This document shows positions 44,991-54,714 of a stretch of 64,000 nucleotides of DNA, piece by piece. A program made the position numbers and the translations under genes. Below the pieces are notes generated by a model. The model did no database searches, had not been told where the DNA came from, and worked only from the letters and a program-made list of their open reading frames with translations. The stretch lies in assembly GCF_037325665.1 (NCBI RefSeq), contig NC_090248.1, positions 23,759,199-23,823,198 of the forward strand, in the 5' to 3' direction. Each line of letters starts with the position of its first letter. Position 1 is the first letter of the stretch. This DNA is from Littorina saxatilis. Lineage: Eukaryota > Mollusca > Gastropoda > Littorinimorpha > Littorinidae.

Positions 44991-45243
44991 GGCCAAACAA
45001 AAACATATGTTGGTTTAGGGTAACGTAGGTCGTTTTTTGTTATTGTTTTTTTGTGGTATTTTGTTGTTGTTGATTTGGTTGATTTTAAGGAGGTTACTTC
45101 CCTAAGTCTCGGTAAGGTTCGCAACATGTGCCAACATTTTTTTAAATTTTTTTTTGAGAAATGAAAATAACCGTTTTAGGGTCGGCGGGCAAAAAATAGG
45201 GTCGGTCGGGTTACCCTAAACCAACATATATTTTTGTTTGGCC
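44991..45243 (+). mobile_element. PIF/Harbinger-like MITE, copy 2
   Basis: Left GGCCAAACAAAAACATATGT then TGGTTTAGGGTAAC; the right end is its near-perfect complement ending TTTTTGTTTGGCC. TAA on both sides (44988-44990, 45244-45246). The interior ends GGGTCGGCGGGC and GGGTCGGTCGGG, as in copy 3. Confidence 0.75.
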
Positions 45244-45867
45244 TAAACTGTTGCAACGTAAATTTGAAACCATACAGCTAATCACATATTATAGGTATGA
45301 CCACCAACCAATCCAGATACAAACGCATGATAACTAGGAAGGCGGTAATTCAGATGAGGAAATATTTCCTGTGATACCCAGTTGCTAGTATCATATAGTA
45401 GCAAAAATATGATGCTTGGAAAAGACACAGATTCGAGATCGTTAACACAACACTGCCGTTGTTTTACGGTTACACATCAAAAGCAAAAAGCTAGGAACAA
45501 GTAGGTGGCAATGAAAAGTTATACTTTGATGCAGCACATATCACATGATATAGACCTTATCATTACTCTTCTTTTCTCCATCCATCCCATCCGCCCCTGG
45601 CTAAAAATCTTAACAAAATCTTACAACGACTATACTCATCAGGCTAAACGTGAAAAGAGAAACATGTCCTGTGATGTCCTTTCATATTGCTGATATCAAA
45701 GTGTTGAATCGACCAAAGTTCAAGTAAAGTAACGGGTAGTAAAAGCGAATCTTAATAAATGTGGCAAAAAGTGTGCTTTGATGGGAAACAGATTTCTGCT
45801 CAATTTGAGTACGGTCCAACTTAGGTAACAGGAAGTAAAAGCATTACAGTTAGACTTTGAACGGAGG

Positions 45868-45870
<3 letters not shown>

Positions 45871-45959
<89 letters not shown>

Positions 45960-45981
45960 CAGAACGTTATTGCCGTTGAAA

Positions 45982-46037
<56 letters not shown>

Positions 46038-46092
46038 GAGAGAGAGTGAGAGAGAGATAACCCAGAACTTTATTGCCGTTGAAAGAGAGAGA

Positions 46093-46146
<54 letters not shown>
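45871..46146. repeat. Three (GA)n arrays separated by a repeated 30-bp spacer
   Basis: (GA)n at about 45871-45953, 45986-46057 and 46085-46146. The spacers at 45954-45985 and 46058-46087 are nearly the same: ATAACCCAGAAC(G/T)TTAT then TGCCGTTGAAAG. So array plus spacer expanded as a higher-order unit. Confidence 0.9.
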
Positions 46147-46150
<4 letters not shown>

Positions 46151-46403
46151 ACAGTGATATATACAAGAGACAAGACAAGACAAGACAAAGACAAATTCTT
46201 TAGTAACGAGGGTAATTGCATAAGCAAACAGGTGCTTTTTTACATCCAGCCCTCGCCCATGGGAGGGTTTAATCTAATGATAACACGTTTAGAAAATGTT
46301 AGAATATGAATCAAAGAAGTAACAAAAAGCAAACAACCGAACAAACAAACGATTAACAGACTAAACAAACAAACAAAAACATACTTACAAACTAATATAA
46401 CAT

Positions 46404-46407
<4 letters not shown>

Positions 46408-46483
<76 letters not shown>

Positions 46484-46575
46484 AAGTGAGTGAGCGAGCG
46501 AGTGAGCAAGAGACACACACACACACACACAACACACACACACACACACACTGAAACAGACACACACACATACAC
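46408..46575. repeat. (GA)n then (AC)n compound microsatellite
   Basis: GA tract to about 46482, then GAGTGAGCGAGCGAGTGAGC, then AC tracts to 46570. Confidence 0.9.
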
Positions 46576-46660
46576 AGACATACATATACACACACAAACC
46601 AGAAGGAGTGAGAGCGAGAGAAAAAATGAGAAAGAGAAAGTCGTCAGTAAGTAGTGGTAT

Positions 46661-46855
46661 TGACACGTAGCGATTATGACACGTAGCGCTAAAAGATGTA
46701 GTGCTGTCGACACGTAGTGATAAAGAACGAATGATAGCGACTCACAGACAAATTATTTGTAGCACTAATCAACGTAGCGATAGCGGCACGTAGCACAAAT
46801 GACACGTAGAACAAATGACACGTAGCACAAATGACACGTAGCGCTAGCGATACGC
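46661..46855. repeat. Degenerate 16-bp tandem repeat GACACGTAGCACAAAT
   Basis: Clear units at 46790-46838 (three in register, one with GAACAAAT). Looser GACACGTAGCGNTA units lie on both sides from 46661. Confidence 0.7.
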
Positions 46856-46930
46856 ACCCCTTGTAAGGCCCAGCCTTATCGTAAGCCCGGACAGCATAAC
46901 GCCACGACTACATCATTGAGTCACATAAAG

Positions 46931-47178
46931 CAGGGCCGGACTAGGCAGTAAGAGGAGGGGGGGGGGGGGGGGGTTGCCAGTGGGGGTCAGAGGGCGAAGC
47001 ACCCTGAAGCTGATGGGTAGGTCATATTCTGAGATAGCAAAATGGTCGCTCCTTGCATGAAACGGCATAAAATAAACAATAATAAAAAATGTTTTAAATA
47101 AGTGAGGTACATGTTTAGGCTAGGGGGGGAGGGGGGGTTGCGCAACCCCCATAACCCCCCCGGTACGGTCCGGCCCTG
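46931..47178 (+). mobile_element. G-tract MITE with 5-bp target duplication
   Basis: Ends CAGGGCCGGACTAGG and GTACGGTCCGGCCCTG; flanks TAAAG on both sides (46926-46930, 47179-47183). A long G tract lies at 46957-46973, a C-rich tract near the right end. Same layout as 18063-18360 and 50369-50614. Confidence 0.75.
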
Positions 47179-47200
47179 TAAAGGTTAGCGAGCCCTAACT

Positions 47201-47846
47201 AGTCCTGTACTTGTTTAAAAGTCCTGTGTACATTTCGGAGTTGAGAGAATTTCTCACTTGATTTGAGTCAAGGGGTACCCAGACATGAAAAATCACGGAG
47301 TTGATCGGGCACAACCCTGGTACATTTTGCGTAATGGCCGAATCCAAGATGGCCGCCATCGGCCGCATTGAAAATCCTAACTTTTGTGTTTTTGACAATA
47401 TTTTCACTTGCAATACCTCTAATCCAAATGATTTTGATGTGTTGAGTTCATTTCTGGTATTATTTTGTTCATTTGGGGTCATCTTGGCCGAATCCAATAT
47501 GGCCGCCACCGTCCGCAGTGAAAATCCTAACTTTTGTGTTTTTGACAATATATACACTTGTGACATATCTAATCCATCTGGTTTTGGTGTGCTGAGTTCA
47601 TCACATCAAAATCATTTGGATTAGAGGTATTGCAAGTGAAAATATTGTCAAAAACACAAAAGTTAGGATTTTCAATGCGGCCGATGGCTGCCATCTTGGA
47701 TTCGGCCATTACGCAATATGTACCAGGGTGGTGCCCGATCAACTACGTGATCGTTTTTTCATGTCTGGGTACCCCTTGACTCAAATCAAGTGAGAAATTC
47801 TCTCAACTCCGAAATGTACACTGGACTTATAGCAAAGTACTGGACT
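47201..47846. mobile_element. Foldback element with about 240-bp inverted arms
   Basis: Arms 47201-47441 and 47602-47846 are near-perfect complements (AGTCCTGTAC against GTACTGGACT at the tips; CCGAATCCAAGATGGCCGCC against GGCTGCCATCTTGGATTCGG inside). The middle (about 47480-47600) is a diverged direct copy of the inner part of the left arm, again with ATGGCCGCCA and TAACTTTTGTGTTTTTGACA. Confidence 0.85.
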
Positions 47847-48500
47847 AAACAGGTAGACTTACCTAAGTCTCTTGTTGTGGCGCGCTCGGTGCAATACGTC
47901 CGTCTTCTTTGGTCTTCGGTATAACACTGACCAGGGACCTAATATAGGTCTATGCACTGACCAACAAGCCCGCCGAAGCGTGGCTTATTGGTTCCGGTGT
48001 GACGTTTTCATCTTTCGCCGTGTTGATATTTCGCTTCTCGGCCTCGTTGATCTAATATAAACTCTACATTGAACAAAAAAACACCCTTCGATAGTACTGA
48101 TGAGCAGGGACCTATATTTAGGTCTATGTGATGAGCGACCTTGTGTGCCTTACATTCATGGGGCCAAATTTGTCCAACCAATTTGTTTTATTTAACTTAG
48201 AAATTTGATTCATCCTAAAATGTTTTCCTTCTTACTCAAGGGACTTAACCACTCAGTACACGTTTTCGAAGAATTCGATTTTGGGGGTAAAATCTATTAA
48301 ATGTTACCACCAATTTTCTTCACATGCAAGAAACTGACATGCTTTTCGTCCATAAATAATTTCACTTCTTAATTTTACCAGGAAACAACATTTCAGTCTT
48401 GAGTATATGTCGAGGGGGAAATATGTACACAGGCGAAAGATGAAATCGTGACAGAGTTGTTTCCCTTACTCCGTAAGGGAAATCCACAAACACTACAGTC

Positions 48501-48686
48501 ATGGACAGTTTGACAGGGAGTGCCTTCGATCACGGATGTAAATGTTGCGACCCATCTCGTCATCGGCGCTTTTCCGAAAATAACCTGCGCTTTGTTGGAA
48601 TTCCAACAATGGCCGCCATTGTAGGAATTGCAACTTTGCGCTACGCGATTCTGGAAATGTACCGCGCGCATAGTGATGATCAGTGA
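48501..48686 (+). CDS. Candidate 61-codon ORF, doubtful
   Basis: ATGG start in fair context; the product has GCKCCDPSRHRR then a hydrophobic stretch MAAIVGIATLRYAI and a hydrophilic end. No family recognised and no splice signals tested. The ORF contains an imperfect inverted repeat around AACAATGGCCGCCATTGT, so it may only be repeat sequence. A hairpin TTTCCCTTAC/GTAAGGGAAA lies 20 bp upstream. Confidence 0.15.
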   Translation: MDSLTGSAFDHGCKCCDPSRHRRFSENNLRFVGIPTMAAIVGIATLRYAILEMYRAHSDDQ

Positions 48687-49045
48687 TAATTCTGCTATTT
48701 CTTAGAATGCAATGTAAAATGATACAACTCATGTTGGCCTATGAGGATCCTTGCGTTTCAAAATGATCAATGCTTAATCTCGAAAATGCAGATGCATTGT
48801 ATAACGCACCAAACCAACCGAATTACAAAAAACAAAAACACTTTTGATATCTTTGGCGGGCTGGAAAAACAGATTAACGTCACATCCCACTCGACCAACT
48901 TGAAACGCACCAATTTGACGTAATTTTTAACGTTTCAGATCTTGCATTTTACAACAACAAAAACACAACAAGAGTTTTCCGATATAACTTCTCACTGGTA
49001 ACTATCGATTGTCATGATTTTTACTCAGTCATAATTGATTATATA

Positions 49046-49105
49046 CCGCCCTGACATGGCCCTTCGTGGTCGGCTGGGCGTTAAGCAAACAAACAAACAA
49101 ACAAA
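49046..49105 (+). mobile_element. (CAAA)n-tailed retroposon, extreme 5' truncation
   Basis: Only CCGCCCTGACATGGCCCTTC through GGCTGGGCGTTAAG and the CAAA tail remain. Flanked by AATTGATTATATA at 49033-49045 and 49106-49118 (13 bp). Confidence 0.8.
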
Positions 49106-49690
49106 AATTGATTATATATTAAACTCATTCAGTCTCTCTGGACTGCAGAGACAACATTCACTTCCCTTTGCCATAGACTTACTGAGTAGGCTCTTGTCAC
49201 TGCATTGTAAGCAGTTCGGCTAGGCTCTTGAAACGTGATGTGCAAAACTGTGCGCTACATTGATGTGATTGATTGTTGCAAAATGTTGATTCAAATTAAA
49301 GATGATTTCAGCCTGTTGTAAAAAACTAACACTCTACTCTGAAAAAGAAAAAAATGGTGTTCAAAATAGATCATCGAGACCATGCAACAGCAACTAGCTA
49401 GCTGTATGCGCTGACTGTCAGAGAAGTGTTACACAGTGTACCCCCCCACCCCCCCCACACTCCCAATTCAAGACTTCCCCTGTATAAGACCTTGCTTATT
49501 CATAATTATGGAGGTCTCCCTATTGACGTCATCACATGGAAGCGTGGTGCCGATCGCGAAGTTTCGCTGCGGCGATTCCGTATTTGCGTCGACGATTTGG
49601 TTAAATTTCATTCAAGATGGTGAATACTTGTTGCATAATGTTTCCTTTTTATCCGACACCTGAAAGACAGTATTAATTTGATTTGATGGG

Positions 49691-50791
49691 GTTGTTATGT
49701 ACGGGTACATCACGAAGCGTCCCGGTACCGAAGCGTCCCAGTACCGAAGCGTCCCGGTGCCGAAGCGTCCCGGTACCGAAGCGTCCCGGTGCCGAAGCGT
49801 CCCGGTACCAGTCACCACGGACATCCTCGGCTCGCATACCAATGTATTATATAGCAAAGGGAATGCCTATAATTCACACAGAGCAATCACTTGGTCTTGA
49901 ACGTGCACAAGACAAAAACTTTCATACTGGGAGCCAGTCTGAAGAGTACTCGGGTCCAGCGCGAGCGTTCTTTATTACCCAAATGAACCCAAACAAACCC
50001 AAATTAACCCAAATGATACAATTTAAAAGTCGGAGGCAGAACTGAAAAGACTTTTTCCGACGCTCACGCTTAATGAAGCCAGAAAGCGTGTGTGATAACA
50101 GACATATCCCTCTTGTGAACGGAAGCCTACGGACTTTTCCCCCGAACTTGTACACACGGGTACAGTATTTCCAAATTGGTGTGTTGTGAGTACAGATCTA
50201 AAGTAAAGTTGGGGAAAAGTTGGACAAAAAGTGATTTTTTTTTACCGAAAGCAAATCAAGGTCTGTGCAAAATTAAAAAAATCAGTGAAGTCAAGGTCAA
50301 ATCAAGGTCAAGATTAAATTTAAAAAAAATAAATATGGTTAGTCAAGTCAAGGTCAAATCAAGGTCAACAAGGGCGGATCTGGGGGGGGGGTTACACGGG
50401 TTACGTAACCCCCCCCCCACACCCCCAAAAAAGAGGTAATTTATTGGCTCAGGATGCACCAGATAGCTCTATTTTGCTTCTTTGGATAAAAAAATTTTCC
50501 GGGGGGGCATGCCCCCGGACCCCCCTAGAGGCTTAGGCGCCTTCGGCGCCGTCAACTTGTATCTTCGCAGTCATTTTGTAACCCCCCCCTCCAAAGTGAA
50601 TTGATCCGCCCTTGGTCAAGGTTTAAAAAAAAAAAAAGTCTAAGTCCTGTGACGCGTTATAGTGGGACGCTTCGGTACCGGGACGCTTTGGTACCGGGAC
50701 GCTTCGGTACCGGGACGCTTTGGTACCGGGACGCTTCGGTACCGGGACGCTTTGGTACCGGGGCGCTTCGGGGTGTCCCCTTATGTACAAC
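49691..50791. mobile_element. Foldback element with arms of 16-bp tandem repeats
   Basis: Six units of CGAAGCGTCCCGGTAC at 49713-49808 face six full units plus a partial one of the reverse complement (GGGACGCTTCGGTACC) at 50664-50772. The inverted similarity continues outward to GTTGT..GTAC at 49691 and GTAC..AC at 50791. The roughly 850-bp interior has no ORF with recognisable domains. It contains a G-tract MITE (50369-50614), TCAAGGTCA text near 50290-50370 and an inverted piece of the 7444 composite repeat (49934-49975). Confidence 0.7.
50369..50614 (+). mobile_element. G-tract MITE with 5-bp target duplication
   Basis: Ends CAAGGGCGGATC and GATCCGCCCTTG are exact inverted repeats; flanks GTCAA on both sides (50364-50368, 50615-50619). 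G and C tracts inside each end; the middle GGGGGGGCATGCCCCC is palindromic. Confidence 0.8.
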
Positions 50792-51049
50792 TAGAAACAC
50801 ATTTTTCATTGTCTGCGATGTTCTGCCTAGCATGTGTGTACAGTTTTATGCAATTCGACTGAAATGTGTGATTGAAAAAAAAAATGCAACACTATTTACT
50901 TTTGATCTCAAGTCTGAATCTTTTTTTTTTTAATTGGACCAATGTGCAGTTTTATGTTATTTTTGTATTTGACTGGTATCTACCTGATTTGAAACTGTTT
51001 ACAGTGATGCTAAACCTGAACAGAACTGTGTACAGTTACTTTTATGTTT

Positions 51050-51834
51050 TTTGACAAGTGTGTGATTTTAAACAAAAACAACACTGTTTATGTGGATGCC
51101 AAACCTGAAACACAGTATTAATTTGACTTATGTATCTGTATGACTTGTGCTGGCGTGCATGTGTGTAGTTACTTTTTTTGCTTCCTGGCTCAAGTGTGTA
51201 TTATTCAAAACATTTTTCTAGGGCTCAACACTATTCCTTATTTGATTTTGAGATCTGATGCTAAGTGTGTGGGTGTGTGTACAGTTCTTTTCTTTTTTAC
51301 ACTTTGACGGTATTGATGTGTAAACTGTTACCATTCATTGATTCTAACCCTCAACAGCAGTATTAATTTGGCTAATGATTGGAAACACTAATTCACTTAT
51401 TGTCTGAGATGTGCTTTTTGACTGAAGTGTGCAATTTGAAACAGATTCAACACTGTTCATGTTGATGCCATAGCTTTTTGACTGAAGTGTGCAATTTGAA
51501 ACAGATTCAACACTGCTTATGTTGATGCCATAGCTTTTTGACTGAAGTGTGTGCCTTAATCAGTGCTGGTTAGCATGTCTTTACAGTTTATGATTTTTTA
51601 TTTAAGCATGTGATTTTAGTAAGAACTAATAAATACCTTGACAAGTGTGTGCTTTAAAACAGAAACATAACTTCTGTGGATGCCAAACCAGAAAAACAGT
51701 ATTAATTTTACTTATGTATCTATCTGATTTGTGCTGGCAGGAATGTGTGTAGTTACTTTTTTGTTTTTGCTTTCTGACTGAAGTGTGTATTATTGAAAAC
51801 ATTTTCAAGGGCTCAACACTGTTCCTTATTTGAT
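51050..51834. repeat. Diverged direct repeats, including an exact 60-bp period
   Basis: 51050-51245 and 51637-51834 are similar blocks (GACAAGTGTGTG, GTGGATGCCAAACC, GGGCTCAACACT, CCTTATTTGAT). Between them a 60-bp unit starting GCTTTTTGACTGAAGTGTG repeats at 51413, 51473 and 51533. No coding frame recognised. Confidence 0.7.
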
Positions 51835-52095
51835 CAAAAACATATAGATATGATATGTTTGGATTAAAAACACGCTCAGAAAGTTAAAACGAAGAGAGGT
51901 ACAGAAAAGCGTGCTATCCTTCCCAGCGCAACTACTACCCCGCTCTTCTTGTCAATTTCACTGCCTATGCCGTGAGCGGTGGACTGACGATGCTACGAGT
52001 ATACGGTCTTGCTGCGTTGCATTGCGTTCAGTTTCATTCTGTGAGTTCGACAGCTACTTGACTAAATGTTGTATTTTCGCCTAACGCGACTTGTT
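51835..52095 (+). mobile_element. 3' part of the ACATTTAGTCAAG-family element
   Basis: Collinear with the last 260 bp of 14774-15629: AACATATAGATATGATATGT through CTTGACTAAATGTTGTATTT and CGCCTAACGCGACTTG. Its left part is missing. Directly after it, CCTCTTTGCCATGC and GCATGGCAAAGAGG (52096-52154) form a small hairpin. Confidence 0.7.
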
Positions 52096-52154
52096 CCTCT
52101 TTGCCATGCTATGTGGCTAGGTCACCAAAATGGATCGAAAGGCATGGCAAAGAG

Positions 52155-52356
52155 GGAAAAATGGAAGTTACTTTTTGGCCCTTTAAAGACGAAAGGCACA
52201 ACAAATAATTTTCACAAATGAAACTTTATCTTTTATTTTTATGAACTAAAAATTCAAGTGGAGAGGGGATGAGAGACGTGAGGAGATGGCCGGGGTTGCG
52301 ATATGGGTGGGGAGTCTGGGCTATAAAGTTCTTGCACGCGAGACCATATACTTTGT

Positions 52357-52388
<32 letters not shown>

Positions 52389-52404
52389 GTATTTTGTTTA
52401 TCAA

Positions 52405-52436
<32 letters not shown>

Positions 52437-53214
52437 GAATATTTTTGTCATCCTAAATGTTGACGCCATCGCACTGAGTACATACGCACACACACACACA
52501 CACACACACATGAAAGCTAAATTTATTAGCACATCTCTGTTTTCAGTTACATTTTTTTTTATCACACAGCAACCACCAGAAAATTGTTTATGAATTATTC
52601 AAATGGTTTGATAAAGTGTCAATTGATATGAATTAACCTCCCCCACCCCCTACACCTAAAAAAAAAGGGAGTGGAGAGACGGATCAACTCAAACACACAC
52701 AAACACGCATCTATGAAGCTGTCTCGGACACAGAAAAAACACACAAAAAAAACCCACGAAGACACAAAGTATACATATTGCTCCATATCTGACAACATTT
52801 CACGGGTGAAGCAAGTTTACCTCTAGTAGTTCAGAACAATCATGTAAATTAGTAAGCTTTCAGAACAATCACGTATGAGGGCTTACATGATTACGATGAA
52901 ATAAATAGTAGACTTTCAGAACAATCATGTAATAGTCACGGACCTCAGTCACGGTGTGTCTGGAGGCACATTTGGTTTCTGAGGTTCAAGCGGAGCCGCT
53001 GTTGCCCGCTATGCTCCCGCAAGTTCCCGTGTCTGGAGGCGTTTTTGGTATGGAAGCAAACCTGTAGGTTGGTGCCTCTGCGGCTTTCAGGATGCCAGGA
53101 CTACAAAATGACGTGTGTCTTGGGACACATTTAGCTTAAGATTCCAGAAGTGGATCTGTGCTGTGCTAGGTCTGCTGCAAGCACACTAAAACCAGCTCGC
53201 AACAGTTGAGGTGA
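52155..53214. other. Unassigned stretch
   Basis: Contains a G run (52371-52387), a CT tract (52406-52435) and an AC tract (52487-52510). TTTCAGAACAATCA(T/C)GTA recurs at about 52830, 52858 and 52914. No gene seen. Confidence 0.4.
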
Positions 53215-53270
53215 CCGTCGCGATATAACCTTGAATGGTTGAAAACGACGTTAAACACCAGAAAGAAAGA
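53215..53270 (+). mobile_element. (AAAG)n-tailed retroposon, 56 bp left
   Basis: Only the last 56 bp (CGTCGCGATATAACCTTGAA to CAGAAAGAAAG). Flanks AGTTGAGGTGA at 53204-53214 and 53271-53281 (11 bp). Confidence 0.75.
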
Positions 53271-53456
53271 AGTTGAGGTGAACAGATTGGTGACCAAGAT
53301 CATCCAAATAGTTCGTTCATGAAATGCTCACTCAAAATTAGCCGATTTTGTCGATTTCTTAAAAGTCGATATTTAAATCACAAAGATGACATTGTATTCT
53401 GCATTGCCTCCTCAAAGTGTCCAAAAATATATAGTGCTATGTTTCAGTGATTGAGT

Positions 53457-53526
53457 GCCGGATCCTGAGCCTGGGGGCTCGAGCACCGACTCGCCGGTGC
53501 TTGAGCCCCCAGGCTCAGGATCCGGC
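53457..53526. repeat. GC-rich hairpin, 32-bp arms
   Basis: Arms GCCGGATCCTGAGCCTGGGG.. and ..CCCCAGGCTCAGGATCCGGC match at 31 of 32 positions around a 6-nt loop. Modules also occur, rearranged, at 28050-28105. Origin unknown. Confidence 0.8.
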
Positions 53527-54360
53527 TCGCCGGACCTCCTGCCACAGCCTACACGATGCAGATAACAAGGCAAAAAAGAGTGAACATGATACGACCGAAT
53601 ATGATTCGCCCAAACGTATATCTCTTGTTGCTAATTGAGTGGGATAAACTACGATCATTATGCTATTTGTTTACGCTTTGTCACGCAACAATTTCAAAAC
53701 AAAACAAAACAAAAAGAGAAGATTATCAAGTTCAAAGAAGTAAAGACATTAACGAACATCAGGGGAAGAAAGAACATAACAGTAATTTTGTTATGTACCT
53801 TGATGTAATTATTGTTTTCCTTTTTAAAAGTCTGACAAATAAAAAAATAACTGTTAGTAAAAAAACAACATCCTTGAAATAATATGCTTATACATAATCA
53901 TGTAGCAACATTGATTTAAGCTACATAAATAGTCTAGATCTTGAATGATATGGAGCTTTTCGAGGTCACGTCAAAACCGAGAAAATCCGAATCTGCAGTA
54001 TGAGCCAGGTTTTTGTGTTAGGGCAATTTCAAAGTATGTCGTAAAAGATCAATTCGTTTGGTTTCATACTTATATACTGCATTTCTGTGGTAATATGGCT
54101 AACCCGTTTTCAAGAAAAAGAAATACCTAGTTACGTTCTCCACTCACCGTGCGTTCAGTAATTCTGTTACGGCCATACAGCATGTTCTATGTATGTTTTT
54201 GTTCAGTCAAAAAGCGTCTGCTCTAACAGGAAGTAGATAGCTTTGCGACCCATGCTGTGCAGAAGAAAGCGCACTGCAGCCAACACATCAAAAGTCTACC
54301 GAAGGGGTTTCTAGTTTAAAAGCAAGATTTAAGTAAAATAATTGATTGTTCCTCGTCAAA
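53527..54360. other. GEMIN2 upstream region
   Basis: Should hold the GEMIN2 promoter and 5' UTR. AT-rich; no TATA box, exon or repeat was recognised. Confidence 0.3.
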
Positions 54361-54599
54361 ATGTTGAAGGTTGTCAACCAACGGGTGATAGCAGACATCG
54401 ATGACGAGGAAGATGATGACGGACTTTTGGAGCCTGCTCTCGCCGTCGATGATATTGCAGACGACGCTTTCGATTTGAACGTACCACCAACGACAGGCAA
54501 TGAATATTTGCGCCGAGTCAGGTAAAGTACTAAAACAGCACACCTTCCCATGTTTGTGAGTGTGTGTGCGCGCGCGTGTTTGTGTGTGTGAGTGTGTGT

Positions 54600-54660
<61 letters not shown>

Positions 54661-54674
54661 CCCCTCTCTCACAC

Positions 54675-54714
<40 letters not shown>

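Noticed and set aside
49697-50933. Repetitive ORFs such as RSVPVPKRPGTEAS as a coding repeat protein
   Set aside because: They are translations of the 16-bp inverted tandem arrays; 16 is not a multiple of three, so the frame cycles, and both strands and several frames stay open by composition.
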